A DNA stretch of 6,594 bases, from assembly GCA_004295885.1 (NCBI GenBank), contig SEDG01000217.1, forward strand, positions 1-6,594, given 5' to 3'. The notes beneath the pieces were generated by a model, which worked only from the letters and a program-made list of their open reading frames with translations, ran no database searches and was not told the origin of the DNA. Both the position numbers and the translations under genes were made by a program. This DNA comes from Pedobacter sp. (GTDB taxonomy: Bacteria > Bacteroidota > Bacteroidia > Sphingobacteriales > Sphingobacteriaceae). Positions 1 to 6,594 of this stretch are shown one piece after another (the stretch's first letter is position 1; each line of letters opens with the position of its first letter).

Positions 1-1142
1 AAAAATGTTGCAATGATGTTTGGCAATCCGGAAATTATTTGAAAAGTGAAAATGCAAAATAATATAGATCCAAAAACTAAGATCCATAATTTTTGCTTGT
101 AGCGATATATTTCCATTATCAAGAAAAATACAAAAAGCAATTTCAGCACGATAGCATATCTAAAAAATATAGTAGGTACCGCATAAAACACATTTATAAC
201 ACTTGCTGTAAATAATATAATATTCTTAGGAAGGCCTTCAGACTTGGAAAAAAAAAGTAAATATACAGAAATTACAAATAGCCAGATCATTTCTAAAAAG
301 ACAACAAATCTAGTAACAATTGATTCGGCCAAGGCATTCTGAACAAAATCTTCTCCTTCTAAATAAGCTTCTTTTTTTACTGCGAGACCACCTGATAAGC
401 CGAGAAAATCAAAAATTGAAAGAAGAAAATTGGATGGTATTGCAATGAAAACTAGCGATACGCAAAATATGAGAAAATATATTCTGTTCTTTTCTGGGAA
501 AAAGAATAACACGCAGAAAATCGGAATAAAAACTAAGGTACTAAAATGAATAAATGCTGCAATGATTAGTAAAATAAATGAAGATTTTTGTTTTTCAATC
601 AGTCCGATATAAAATGCCATGAGAACAAATGAGCAGGCAAACATATACCTCGTTCCAGATAGCAAGTCTATATAAGGTACTGCCAAACAAAGCAAAATTA
701 TAGCATAGAACCTAAGTTCAGGGTTAGTATAGATATGCTTTAATGTTATTCTATGATAGATTGAAAGAATCAAACTCATAGATATAAAAGTTACTAATCC
801 AAACACGTATTGCGCACTAATGTTCCATTGAGACGCTAAATAAAACATGGATTGTAAAATAAAGTCTTGTCCCTGAAGCATTAAATAAGCAAATAACTCA
901 AAATAAGAACCATCTTTAAAATGATCATATACTTCGAAGTATCTAGCCTTATCATCAGATAGATTAGGTATATAAATATAAGCTACAAGACCAAAAAGAA
1001 CTGCCAAAAGTATTAATGAAAATTTTGACTTATTCACAATTCCCAGAAGAATTAGCGGAATTGATAAAAAAGGAGAAAATAGAAACACAACAAAACTTAA
1101 TAAAACGGCTTTATTAAATTTGAACAAATCTCCCTTCTTCAT
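1..1142 (-). CDS. EpsG/Wzy-like polysaccharide polymerase, 3'-truncated by window edge
   Basis: The frame opens at ATG 1142-1140 and stays open for 380 codons plus two bases to base 1, so the C-terminus lies outside the window. The protein is almost wholly hydrophobic, with about ten membrane segments (for example residues 12-34, 41-58, 112-128, 145-160, 167-182, 188-214, 221-240, 280-298, 330-345, 352-370). A polar stretch with SDDKARYFEVYDHF (62-75), GTRYMFA (163-169) and HFSTLVFIP (199-207) fits the EpsG family, whose members act as Wzy-type polymerases joining repeat units at the periplasmic face of the inner membrane. It starts 14 bp after the amidotransferase stop, so co-transcription is likely; a weak GAAG lies six bases before the ATG. 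The locus has a Wzx, so a Wzy is expected. Polymerase function is inferred from topology, short motifs and context. A membrane acyltransferase or another polytopic polysaccharide protein is less likely. Confidence 0.82.
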   Translation of the reverse strand, partial: MKKGDLFKFNKAVLLSFVVFLFSPFLSIPLILLGIVNKSKFSLILLAVLFGLVAYIYIPNLSDDKARYFEVYDHFKDGSYFELFAYLMLQGQDFILQSMFYLASQWNISAQYVFGLVTFISMSLILSIYHRITLKHIYTNPELRFYAIILLCLAVPYIDLLSGTRYMFACSFVLMAFYIGLIEKQKSSFILLIIAAFIHFSTLVFIPIFCVLFFFPEKNRIYFLIFCVSLVFIAIPSNFLLSIFDFLGLSGGLAVKKEAYLEGEDFVQNALAESIVTRFVVFLEMIWLFVISVYLLFFSKSEGLPKNIILFTASVINVFYAVPTIFFRYAIVLKLLFVFFLIMEIYRYKQKLWILVFGSILFCIFTFQIISGLPNIIATF

Positions 1143-1156
1143 ATCTAACTTCAATA

Positions 1157-2968
1157 TTAAAACTTTAAATTGAATTCCTTAAGCCATCTTGCAAGAATGT
1201 ATAATTTCCAAATATTAAAGGTATAATCTGATTTCCCGCTAAAATGAGTTTCCCTTTGTTTTTTAAATTTTTTTACATCAAGATTTGGCACACTTGACAA
1301 AAATGCATCATTTAATTCAGCCTCTATTTCAGATTTTAAATCTTCCTTTATCCATTTTCCAAGGGGAATTGCAAAGCCTTGCTTAGGTTGATCAAAAACA
1401 CTTTCTGGAATATATTCAGATAAAATATCTCTAATAATTTTTTTCTTTACGCCGTTTCCATAACGAAATGACACCGGTAATTTACGAGCAAATTCAACTA
1501 CCCTATAATCTAAAAATGGGCTTCTCACCTCAACAGAGTACGCCATACTAGCTCTATCAACTTTAACATTACTATCGTTTTCTAACCATAGTTTAATGTT
1601 TAAATCTGCCATTCTTTGAATAGAAGTACTTGCCGATTTTTTAAATTTATTGTAAAATCCAAACCATTTATTACGCTTCTTTACTTGTAAGGTATCAAAA
1701 CCTAAAAATGTGCCTTTTGCATAATCATCACTGCTCTTAGTTTTCAATAAAGAATTAATTCCATCAGCACGATACTTGAAAAGATTTTCATGATAAAAAA
1801 ATGCTAAAAACCTTCTCATCGAATAAGGTATCCTTGCAAAGGATTCAAATCTCCGTAGATAATCAAAATGATTGTAACCTAAAAAGCTTTCATCACCTCC
1901 GTCACCGGATAAAGCAACCGTAACATATTTTTTGGTAATTGAATTTAATAACAATGAAGGTAGGGCAGAGCTGTCTGCAAATGGTTCATCAAAAACTTTT
2001 ACCAAGGTAGGTATTTGAGCTAAAGCATCTTTTTGTCCACAAATGGTCTCTCTGTGATTTGAGCCAATTATTTCAGCAAATTTCCCAGCTATTTTACTCT
2101 CATCATACTTGGGGTCATCGAAGCCAATGGTGAATGTATTAATTGGCTTTTCTGACATTTTCTGTGAAATAGCAGAAACCAATGCAGAATCAACACCTCC
2201 CGACAAAAAGGAACCTAGGGCCACATCAGATTGCATTCTTATTTTTACAGCGTCCTTTAATAAATCATGTAGATTTTCTTTTGCGTCTTCATAGGATAAT
2301 TTTAGAGTTTCAACGGATTCCAAATCCCAATATGTTGTAAGGTTTTTCGATTGTGATTTTAAATCAATAACCATATAATTTCCTGGAGGCAATTTATAAA
2401 CATCCTCTATGATCGAATAAGGGCTTGGCACATATCCACAATCTAAAAATATTGAAACCGCTTCTTCAGACACTTTACTTTTACTATTAATTAGCGGTCG
2501 TAGTTGGCTACATATTTCAAACTTGCCATCCTTCCAATAATAATAAAATGGTTTAACCCCAAGGCGATCCCTAGCACAAAAAACAGTTTCACTTTTATTA
2601 TGGTAAATAACAAAAGCAAACATTCCATTTAATTTTGGCACAACATGCTCACCCCATTCTTTGTATCCCTTAATAAGCACTTCTGTATCACTAGTCGTAT
2701 CAAAATTATATCCTAGTTCTATAAGTTCTTGCCTTATGTCTTTGAAATTATATATCTCACCATTAAAAACAATAGTAAAATCTTCAAATAAGTATGGCTG
2801 ATTAGACCTCTGATCTAAATCTATTATTGATAAACGCAAATGACCAAAAGATATACCATCAATGATTTTATATCCAGTATTATCGGGACCCCTAAAGCCA
2901 ATTGACCCTAGTTTGCTTGTCACTTCATTTTTTTCGTAAGCTATATTTGTAATGTAAATACCACACAT
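1157..2968 (-). CDS. asnB: AsnB-like glutamine-dependent amidotransferase (WbpS-type)
   Basis: This 603-residue protein has the complete class B asparagine synthetase architecture. The N-terminal glutaminase domain has the nucleophile Cys2 exposed by Met removal, RGPDNTG (26-32), GHLRLSIIDL (42-51), NGEIYN (69-74), SDTEVL (93-98) and GMFAF (115-119). The synthetase domain has the ATP-binding PP-loop SGGVDS (256-261), SGDGGDE (354-360) and VEVRSPFLD (479-487), with KQGFAIPLGKWI (529-540) near the C-terminus. The family hydrolyses glutamine and passes ammonia to an adenylated carboxylate. In polysaccharide loci such proteins (WbpS in P. aeruginosa O6) are thought to amidate a hexuronic acid rather than make asparagine. 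Here it sits between flippase and polymerase, downstream of a GalNAcA-type pathway, so uronamide formation is the better inference. The start is fixed by MCG. It begins 29 bp after the flippase stop. The usual His before RGPD is Phe27-equivalent here (FRGPD). A housekeeping asparagine synthetase cannot be excluded from sequence alone. Confidence 0.93.
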   Translation of the reverse strand: MCGIYITNIAYEKNEVTSKLGSIGFRGPDNTGYKIIDGISFGHLRLSIIDLDQRSNQPYLFEDFTIVFNGEIYNFKDIRQELIELGYNFDTTSDTEVLIKGYKEWGEHVVPKLNGMFAFVIYHNKSETVFCARDRLGVKPFYYYWKDGKFEICSQLRPLINSKSKVSEEAVSIFLDCGYVPSPYSIIEDVYKLPPGNYMVIDLKSQSKNLTTYWDLESVETLKLSYEDAKENLHDLLKDAVKIRMQSDVALGSFLSGGVDSALVSAISQKMSEKPINTFTIGFDDPKYDESKIAGKFAEIIGSNHRETICGQKDALAQIPTLVKVFDEPFADSSALPSLLLNSITKKYVTVALSGDGGDESFLGYNHFDYLRRFESFARIPYSMRRFLAFFYHENLFKYRADGINSLLKTKSSDDYAKGTFLGFDTLQVKKRNKWFGFYNKFKKSASTSIQRMADLNIKLWLENDSNVKVDRASMAYSVEVRSPFLDYRVVEFARKLPVSFRYGNGVKKKIIRDILSEYIPESVFDQPKQGFAIPLGKWIKEDLKSEIEAELNDAFLSSVPNLDVKKFKKQRETHFSGKSDYTFNIWKLYILARWLKEFNLKF

Positions 2969-2997
2969 AATCTTAAAATAATAAGTAATTATAAACC

Positions 2998-4443
2998 CTA
3001 ATGAGTTTGTTTGTTTAAGGTTTTAAAATTCTTAAAAACTTGGAATACATTTTCAACTTTAAAAAGGTACAGTAGAAAAAAATTAATAATTAAAAATAAT
3101 ATAACAAAGGGTATCTTGAGGTAATTATCCACATTAAATATGCTAAAAGTGAAATAAGTAGCCAGTGTTGCAAATGCTGCAAATGAGATGATCATTAGAA
3201 AATAAATGTGTTCTTTTTTGTCTTTTAAATCAAATACCTTTTTTGATAAGATTACAGCTACTATGTAACCAATAATTGAAGTAAAAATTAAACCATACAA
3301 TAAATACCCAATATTATGATAATATATACCAATAAAAATAGTTATCGATTGGATAATCTTTTTTGTAATCTCTAGAGATAGTAATCTTTGTGTTTTATTA
3401 AAGATACGAAATAGGTTTGCATAAACGATTTCCATAAGACTAAAAAAAGACGCAATACTTAGTAACTGTAGATAAAATGCAGAATTGAGCCACTTTTGCC
3501 CAAAAAGTATTAAAACAATTTGGTCTGCGTATAGAATTACCAAACATGTAATTGTACTAATGCCAATTGTAATTAATTTCACAATATTTAAATGAGTTAA
3601 TTTGAAATTTGCAACATCACTTTGCAAACCACTCATATAAGAGTACACCACATTATATAACACATTTTTAGTTGGGGCATCCATTACATCTTGAAGCCTT
3701 TTAGACTGATAATAAAATCCTGCACTATTTATGTTAAAAAATCTTCCTATAACCATTTGATAGATATTATCATATATAGTGATCATCAAAGATGAAAGTG
3801 TCGTAAATACGCCAAACGATAACATTTCCTTAAAAGAAGTCTTACTAAACACAAGTTTATCAATTCCGCCTTCTTTTACCCGATAAATTATACTTAAAAA
3901 TAATGCTGATAATATTTGTAGCGCTACGACAGACCAAACTCCATAATGCAAAAATGCCATTATTAATGCCACAATAGAAGCCATTAATAACGAAACAAAG
4001 CGATATAATCCTATTTTTTTAAAGGACATATTTTTTACTAATTTTACGCCTTGAACTAGTGTTATTGCATTTATTATAATTGTTGAGCTTAAGGCAATTA
4101 AAACATAGCGTAATATTGGGGTTTTATATAAAACAGCTATATAACCCGAAATTAGTAGACATAATAAAAATAAAACAATGCTTACCGCTAAATTGAATAG
4201 AAATATAGTAGAATAATCTAATGCCGTTGGATTTTCTTTTCGAACCAAGGCCCCACCCATACCACTATCAACCAAAACATTCGATATCCCAATAAAAAAC
4301 ATTGCTATACCAACTGTACCAAATTCATTTGGCGATAGCATTCTTGCGAGAATAATATTACCTGTTAGTCCAACTAATATATATGCAATTTGTGCAACAA
4401 ATGCCCATACTGTATTCTTAACTAAAACTTTATGTGAAGGCAT
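2998..4443 (-). CDS. wzx: Wzx-like lipid-linked repeat-unit flippase (PST/WzxC type)
   Basis: The 481-residue protein has about 13-14 predicted membrane segments along its whole length, no signal peptide and a basic tail ending near residue 481, all typical of the MOP exporter superfamily. Early motifs NIILARMLSPNEFGTVG (29-45) and DSGMGGALVRKE (59-70), followed by LDYSTIFLFNL (75-85), match the WzxC/TuaB-type polysaccharide transporters (Polysacc_synt_3-like). Such proteins move undecaprenyl-diphosphate-linked repeat units from the cytoplasmic to the periplasmic face of the inner membrane. The length suits the family and nothing is disrupted. ATG 4443 was chosen because it precedes the first membrane segment by about ten residues; an ATG seven bases upstream (4450) is out of frame. 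It follows a 127-bp spacer, the longest in the window, so it might have its own promoter, although none is recognisable. Its substrate cannot be read from the sequence. Confidence 0.9.
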   Translation of the reverse strand: MPSHKVLVKNTVWAFVAQIAYILVGLTGNIILARMLSPNEFGTVGIAMFFIGISNVLVDSGMGGALVRKENPTALDYSTIFLFNLAVSIVLFLLCLLISGYIAVLYKTPILRYVLIALSSTIIINAITLVQGVKLVKNMSFKKIGLYRFVSLLMASIVALIMAFLHYGVWSVVALQILSALFLSIIYRVKEGGIDKLVFSKTSFKEMLSFGVFTTLSSLMITIYDNIYQMVIGRFFNINSAGFYYQSKRLQDVMDAPTKNVLYNVVYSYMSGLQSDVANFKLTHLNIVKLITIGISTITCLVILYADQIVLILFGQKWLNSAFYLQLLSIASFFSLMEIVYANLFRIFNKTQRLLSLEITKKIIQSITIFIGIYYHNIGYLLYGLIFTSIIGYIVAVILSKKVFDLKDKKEHIYFLMIISFAAFATLATYFTFSIFNVDNYLKIPFVILFLIINFFLLYLFKVENVFQVFKNFKTLNKQTH

Positions 4444-4570
4444 TATTCATTTTTTATCAAATAGCTATATTTCTAAATTATCATCTATAAGCAGGTCCTA
4501 TCTGCTAACATAACTATTATTTCATATTTTGTTCATTAAATATATCATGTAAATGTGATATGGAAAATAT
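4444..4570. other. 127-bp AT-rich spacer with two weak inverted repeats
   Basis: No coding frame is credible here. Two short inverted repeats are visible: AGCAG (4490-4494) with CTGCT (4502-4506) around a 7-base loop, and ATATCA (4542-4547) with TGATAT (4556-4561) around an 8-base loop. Neither is followed on the minus strand by a run of T, so neither is a convincing intrinsic terminator. The minus strand shows no exact TAnnTTTG box of the Bacteroidota type and no good -35/-10 pair. The spacer is much longer than the 14-29 bp gaps between the other genes, so an internal promoter or mRNA-processing site is possible but unproven. Confidence 0.4.
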
Positions 4571-5568
4571 TTATAATTTCCCGTCAACTCCATTTTTAAG
4601 TATACCTTTTACATCATATAAAATACTATTACTTTTTTGCAACTCGGATATATCTAAGTCCATAAATTGAGTATGTGCTACGCCTAAAACGACAGCATCA
4701 AATTTTTTATCAGGTATATTTTTGACAGTTACGAGGTTGTATTCTTTCAGTACTTCTTCTGGATTGGCCCAAGGATCGTAAATCCCCCAACTAACCCCGG
4801 TTTAAATGGTAAAAAATTCCATTTAGTTCCTGCAGCTTCGAGCACCGCTTGTGTATCAATATCTAAAAGATTAAAAATTTTGGCCAATTCATTAACAAAT
4901 GCAATATTGATATCCCTTTGTGAATTTTCTATAACTTTAGCAGCTTCAGCAACTTTAATTGTAGGTGCTAGGTGTGTCCCAGCTGTTATTACAGTTTTAT
5001 ATAACTCATCAACCTTTTGACCAGTTGCTGTAGTTGAGCCAGCTGTTATTTTAAGTATTTTATCTACAGTATGTTCTTTATCCCCCGGATTAATCCTTTC
5101 TGGCGAATATCCCGCAAAGAAATCCACATTAAATTTAAGCCCAGAAATACGCTCTAAAACAGGGACACATTCCTCTTCCGTAACGCCAGGATATACCGTA
5201 GATTCATAAATTACAATATCACCTTTCTTTAACACACCACCAACGGTTTCACTAGCTTTATAGAGCGGCGTTAGATCTGGTCGATTATGTTTATCAACTG
5301 GGGTTGGCACTGTAATAATATAGAAATTGCAGTTTTTTATGTCCGATAGTTGATTAGAACAGTGTAAACCTATTTCTTTACCCGCATTAATATTTAACAC
5401 ATCACTTAATATATCTTTGGAAACTTCTAAAGTAGAATCATAACCATTATTAAGTTCTTCTATCCGTTTTTTATTGATATCAAAACCTACTACTGGATAT
5501 TTTGTCGCGAATAACCTCGCTAAGGGCAAACCAACGTATCCTAATCCTATTACTGCAATCTTATTCAT
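4571..5568 (-). pseudogene. wbpO: UDP-N-acetylhexosamine 6-dehydrogenase (WbpO/TviB-like), internal deletion and frameshift
   Basis: This enzyme would oxidise C6 of UDP-GalNAc or UDP-GlcNAc to the uronic acid, using two NAD+. The N-terminal 262 residues are intact: the NAD fold with GLGYVG (8-13), VPTP (87-90), STVYPG (123-128), YSPERINPG (154-162), the central-domain block KVAEAAKVIENSQRD (205-219) with Lys211, and GTKWNFLPFKPGLVGG (247-262). Family members continue at once with HCIGVDPYYL, which carries the catalytic Cys. Here the frame runs instead into 11 unrelated residues and stops at 4747. The C-terminal domain reappears in another frame as IYDPWANPEEVLKEYNL and runs about 71 residues to a TAA at 4571-4573. 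WbpO and TviB have about 420-425 residues; the two pieces sum to about 332, so about 90 residues are missing, including the catalytic Cys and the KENCPD(I/L)RN region. ATG 5568 lies 24 bp after the epimerase stop. An assembly collapse is the main alternative to a true pseudogene. Confidence 0.92.
4783..4799 (-). other. Deletion/frameshift junction in the dehydrogenase, G-rich tract
   Basis: On the minus strand this tract reads GGGGTTAGTTGGGGGA, a near mirror repeat with runs of four and five G. In the upstream frame it encodes PGLVGG, the expected end of the central-domain motif. In the frame of the C-terminal remnant it encodes GVSWGI, which runs directly into YDPWANPEE and could suit the beta-strand that normally precedes that motif. 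The switch from one frame to the other falls inside this tract. The exact breakpoint cannot be placed because the tract fits both sides. Confidence 0.7.
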
Positions 5569-5592
5569 TTAATTCTTTTAATGTTATATGCT

Positions 5593-6558
5593 TTATTTAA
5601 TATTCATAAAATACCAAGCAACCGCTTCCTTAATTCCTTCATTAATGGAAAACATAGGGTTGTATCCTAGCAAATGCTTAGCTTTATCAATGCTTGCTAA
5701 AGAATGAGGAATATCTCCATCCCTATTAGGCCCATATATTATAGGCACGTTACTTATTTTAGGATCTAATTCTGATAAATATTTTTTTAGTAAACCTACC
5801 AATTGAGTCAAAGTTGTCCGATCGCCATATGCAGTATTAAACACTTGATTAATTGCATCAGGGTTTTGGGTAGTCATAGCTAGTTCATTCATTTGAATAA
5901 CATTATCTATGTATGTAAAGTCTCTTGAATTATTTCCATCACCATTTATAACTGGACTTTCGTAATTCATTAACTTTTTAACAAATAGCGGAATAACAGC
6001 TGCATATGCACCATTTGGGTCTTGTCTTCTACCAAAAACATTAAAATAACGTAAACCTATCGTTTGCAAACCATAGCTTTTACTAAAAATATCAGCATAT
6101 AGTTCATTTACATACTTAGTAATGGCATATGGAGAAAGTGGCTTACCGATAACTTCCTCAACTTTTGGTAATCCTTGAGAATCGCCATATGTTGAAGAGC
6201 TGGCAGCATATACAAAACGTTGAACTTTCTCATCCCTAGCAGCAACCAACATATTCAAAAAGCCAGATACATTTACATCGTTTGATGTTATGGGATCATT
6301 TATAGAACGAGGAACTGAACCTAAAGCAGCTTGATGTAATACAAAATTAACTCCTCTAACAGCTTGCTGACAGTCAGCTAAATTACGTATATCACCTTCA
6401 ATTAATTTGTATTTAGGATTTAAGAGAAATTTCTCAATATTTTTATGGTGCCCAGTGGAGAAATTATCTAAACACGATACTTGATAATCTTTGTTTAGAA
6501 AGTATTCTGTAAGGTTTGAGCCAATAAAACCAGCTCCACCAGTAATTAGGATTTTCAT
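5593..6558 (-). CDS. wbpP: UDP-N-acetylglucosamine 4-epimerase (WbpP/TviC-like)
   Basis: This 321-residue extended short-chain dehydrogenase interconverts UDP-GlcNAc and UDP-GalNAc (or the matching uronic acids) by transient NAD+ oxidation at C4. Visible features are the Rossmann motif GGAGFIG (7-13), Asp31 at the end of beta-2, GDIRN (55-59), the SSSTYG block (120-125) with catalytic Ser122, the YxxxK pair Tyr144/Lys148, and YFNVFGRRQDPNGAYAAVIP (171-190). GSVPRSINDPITSN (80-93) and LSPYAITKYVNELYAD (141-156) closely match WbpP and TviC. In RDGDIPHS (279-286), Ser286 aligns with WbpP Ser306, the small residue that admits N-acetylated sugars, where E. coli GalE has Tyr299. ATG 6558 gives the usual short N-terminus before the Rossmann motif; WbpP and TviC are about 20 residues longer at this end. 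The frame has no stop between the ATG and the window edge, so the start is not bounded by sequence. The gene is intact and is first in the visible operon. Confidence 0.94.
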   Translation of the reverse strand: MKILITGGAGFIGSNLTEYFLNKDYQVSCLDNFSTGHHKNIEKFLLNPKYKLIEGDIRNLADCQQAVRGVNFVLHQAALGSVPRSINDPITSNDVNVSGFLNMLVAARDEKVQRFVYAASSSTYGDSQGLPKVEEVIGKPLSPYAITKYVNELYADIFSKSYGLQTIGLRYFNVFGRRQDPNGAYAAVIPLFVKKLMNYESPVINGDGNNSRDFTYIDNVIQMNELAMTTQNPDAINQVFNTAYGDRTTLTQLVGLLKKYLSELDPKISNVPIIYGPNRDGDIPHSLASIDKAKHLLGYNPMFSINEGIKEAVAWYFMNIK

Positions 6559-6594
6559 AAGTTTGCGAATAGCTTTTTTAAAATCAAATATGCA
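6559..6594 (-). other. Leader of the epimerase gene at the window edge
   Basis: These 36 bases upstream of ATG 6558 contain no strong Shine-Dalgarno sequence. Read in the epimerase frame they form 12 sense codons with no stop. The closest thing to a Bacteroidota -7 box is CATATTTG near 6585-6592, which differs from TAnnTTTG at one position and is not called as a promoter. The sequence could be an untranslated leader, an N-terminal extension or the tail of an upstream gene; the window ends too soon to tell. Confidence 0.3.

Noticed and set aside
2109..2294. A 61-codon frame on the plus strand
   Set aside because: It lies entirely inside the conserved synthetase domain of the amidotransferase on the opposite strand, has no family resemblance and no start context, and is a shadow frame.
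4490..4561. Intrinsic terminators in the spacer
   Set aside because: The stems are only 5-6 bp, one is pure A/T apart from a single pair, and neither is followed by a T run on the transcribed strand.
4783..4799. G-quadruplex at the G-rich tract
   Set aside because: Only two G runs are present within the tract; a standard quadruplex needs four.
4747..4830. A programmed -1 frameshift on the GGGGG run rejoining the two dehydrogenase pieces
   Set aside because: A -1 shift at this run would indeed link the frames, but the product would still lack about 90 residues including the catalytic cysteine, so there is no functional reason to expect recoding.
4980..5050. Direct repeat CAGCTGTTATT, two copies 60 bp apart
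   Set aside because: Both copies encode ITAG(T/S) motifs that are conserved in the dehydrogenase family, so the repeat is explained by coding.
6559..6594. N-terminal extension of the epimerase into the window edge
   Set aside because: The frame is open, but no ATG, GTG or TTG codon is in frame in these 36 bases, and ATG 6558 gives a normal start just before the Rossmann motif.

Overview
The window is part of a surface-polysaccharide locus (O-antigen or capsule, Wzx/Wzy-dependent type). All genes lie on the minus strand, so transcription runs from high to low coordinates. The DNA is strongly AT-rich. Most gene starts lack a clear Shine-Dalgarno sequence, and the sugar-nucleotide enzymes resemble WbpP/TviC and WbpO/TviB. 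Together this suggests a Gram-negative bacterium, plausibly a member of Bacteroidota, but no gene here is diagnostic for a taxon.

Layout in transcription order: (1) 6558-5593, an intact UDP-N-acetylhexosamine 4-epimerase of the WbpP/TviC type. (2) 5568-4571, a nucleotide-sugar 6-dehydrogenase of the WbpO/TviB type, broken by an internal deletion of roughly 90 codons plus a frameshift. It has lost the catalytic cysteine and most of the segment joining the central and C-terminal domains. (3) A 127-bp spacer (4570-4444), the only sizeable gap. (4) 4443-2998, a Wzx-like flippase of the PST/WzxC type. (5) 2968-1157, an AsnB-like glutamine-dependent amidotransferase. (6) 1142 down to the window edge, a membrane protein of the EpsG/Wzy polymerase type, still open at base 1. 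Apart from the 127-bp spacer, the gaps are 14 to 29 bp, as in an operon.

How the genes work together: 4-epimerase, 6-dehydrogenase and AsnB-like amidotransferase are the trio found in Pseudomonas aeruginosa O6-type loci (WbpP, WbpO, WbpS), where they supply N-acetylgalactosaminuronic acid and its amide. The likely product here was therefore UDP-GalNAcA and a GalNAcA-amide residue in the repeat unit, with Wzx flipping the lipid-linked unit and the EpsG/Wzy-like protein polymerising it. The broken dehydrogenase would stop this supply unless another copy exists in the genome or the lesion is an assembly artefact.

I see no RNA genes, CRISPR array, insertion sequence, attachment site or origin, and no undescribed system. 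The most notable item is the dehydrogenase deletion and its G-rich junction.
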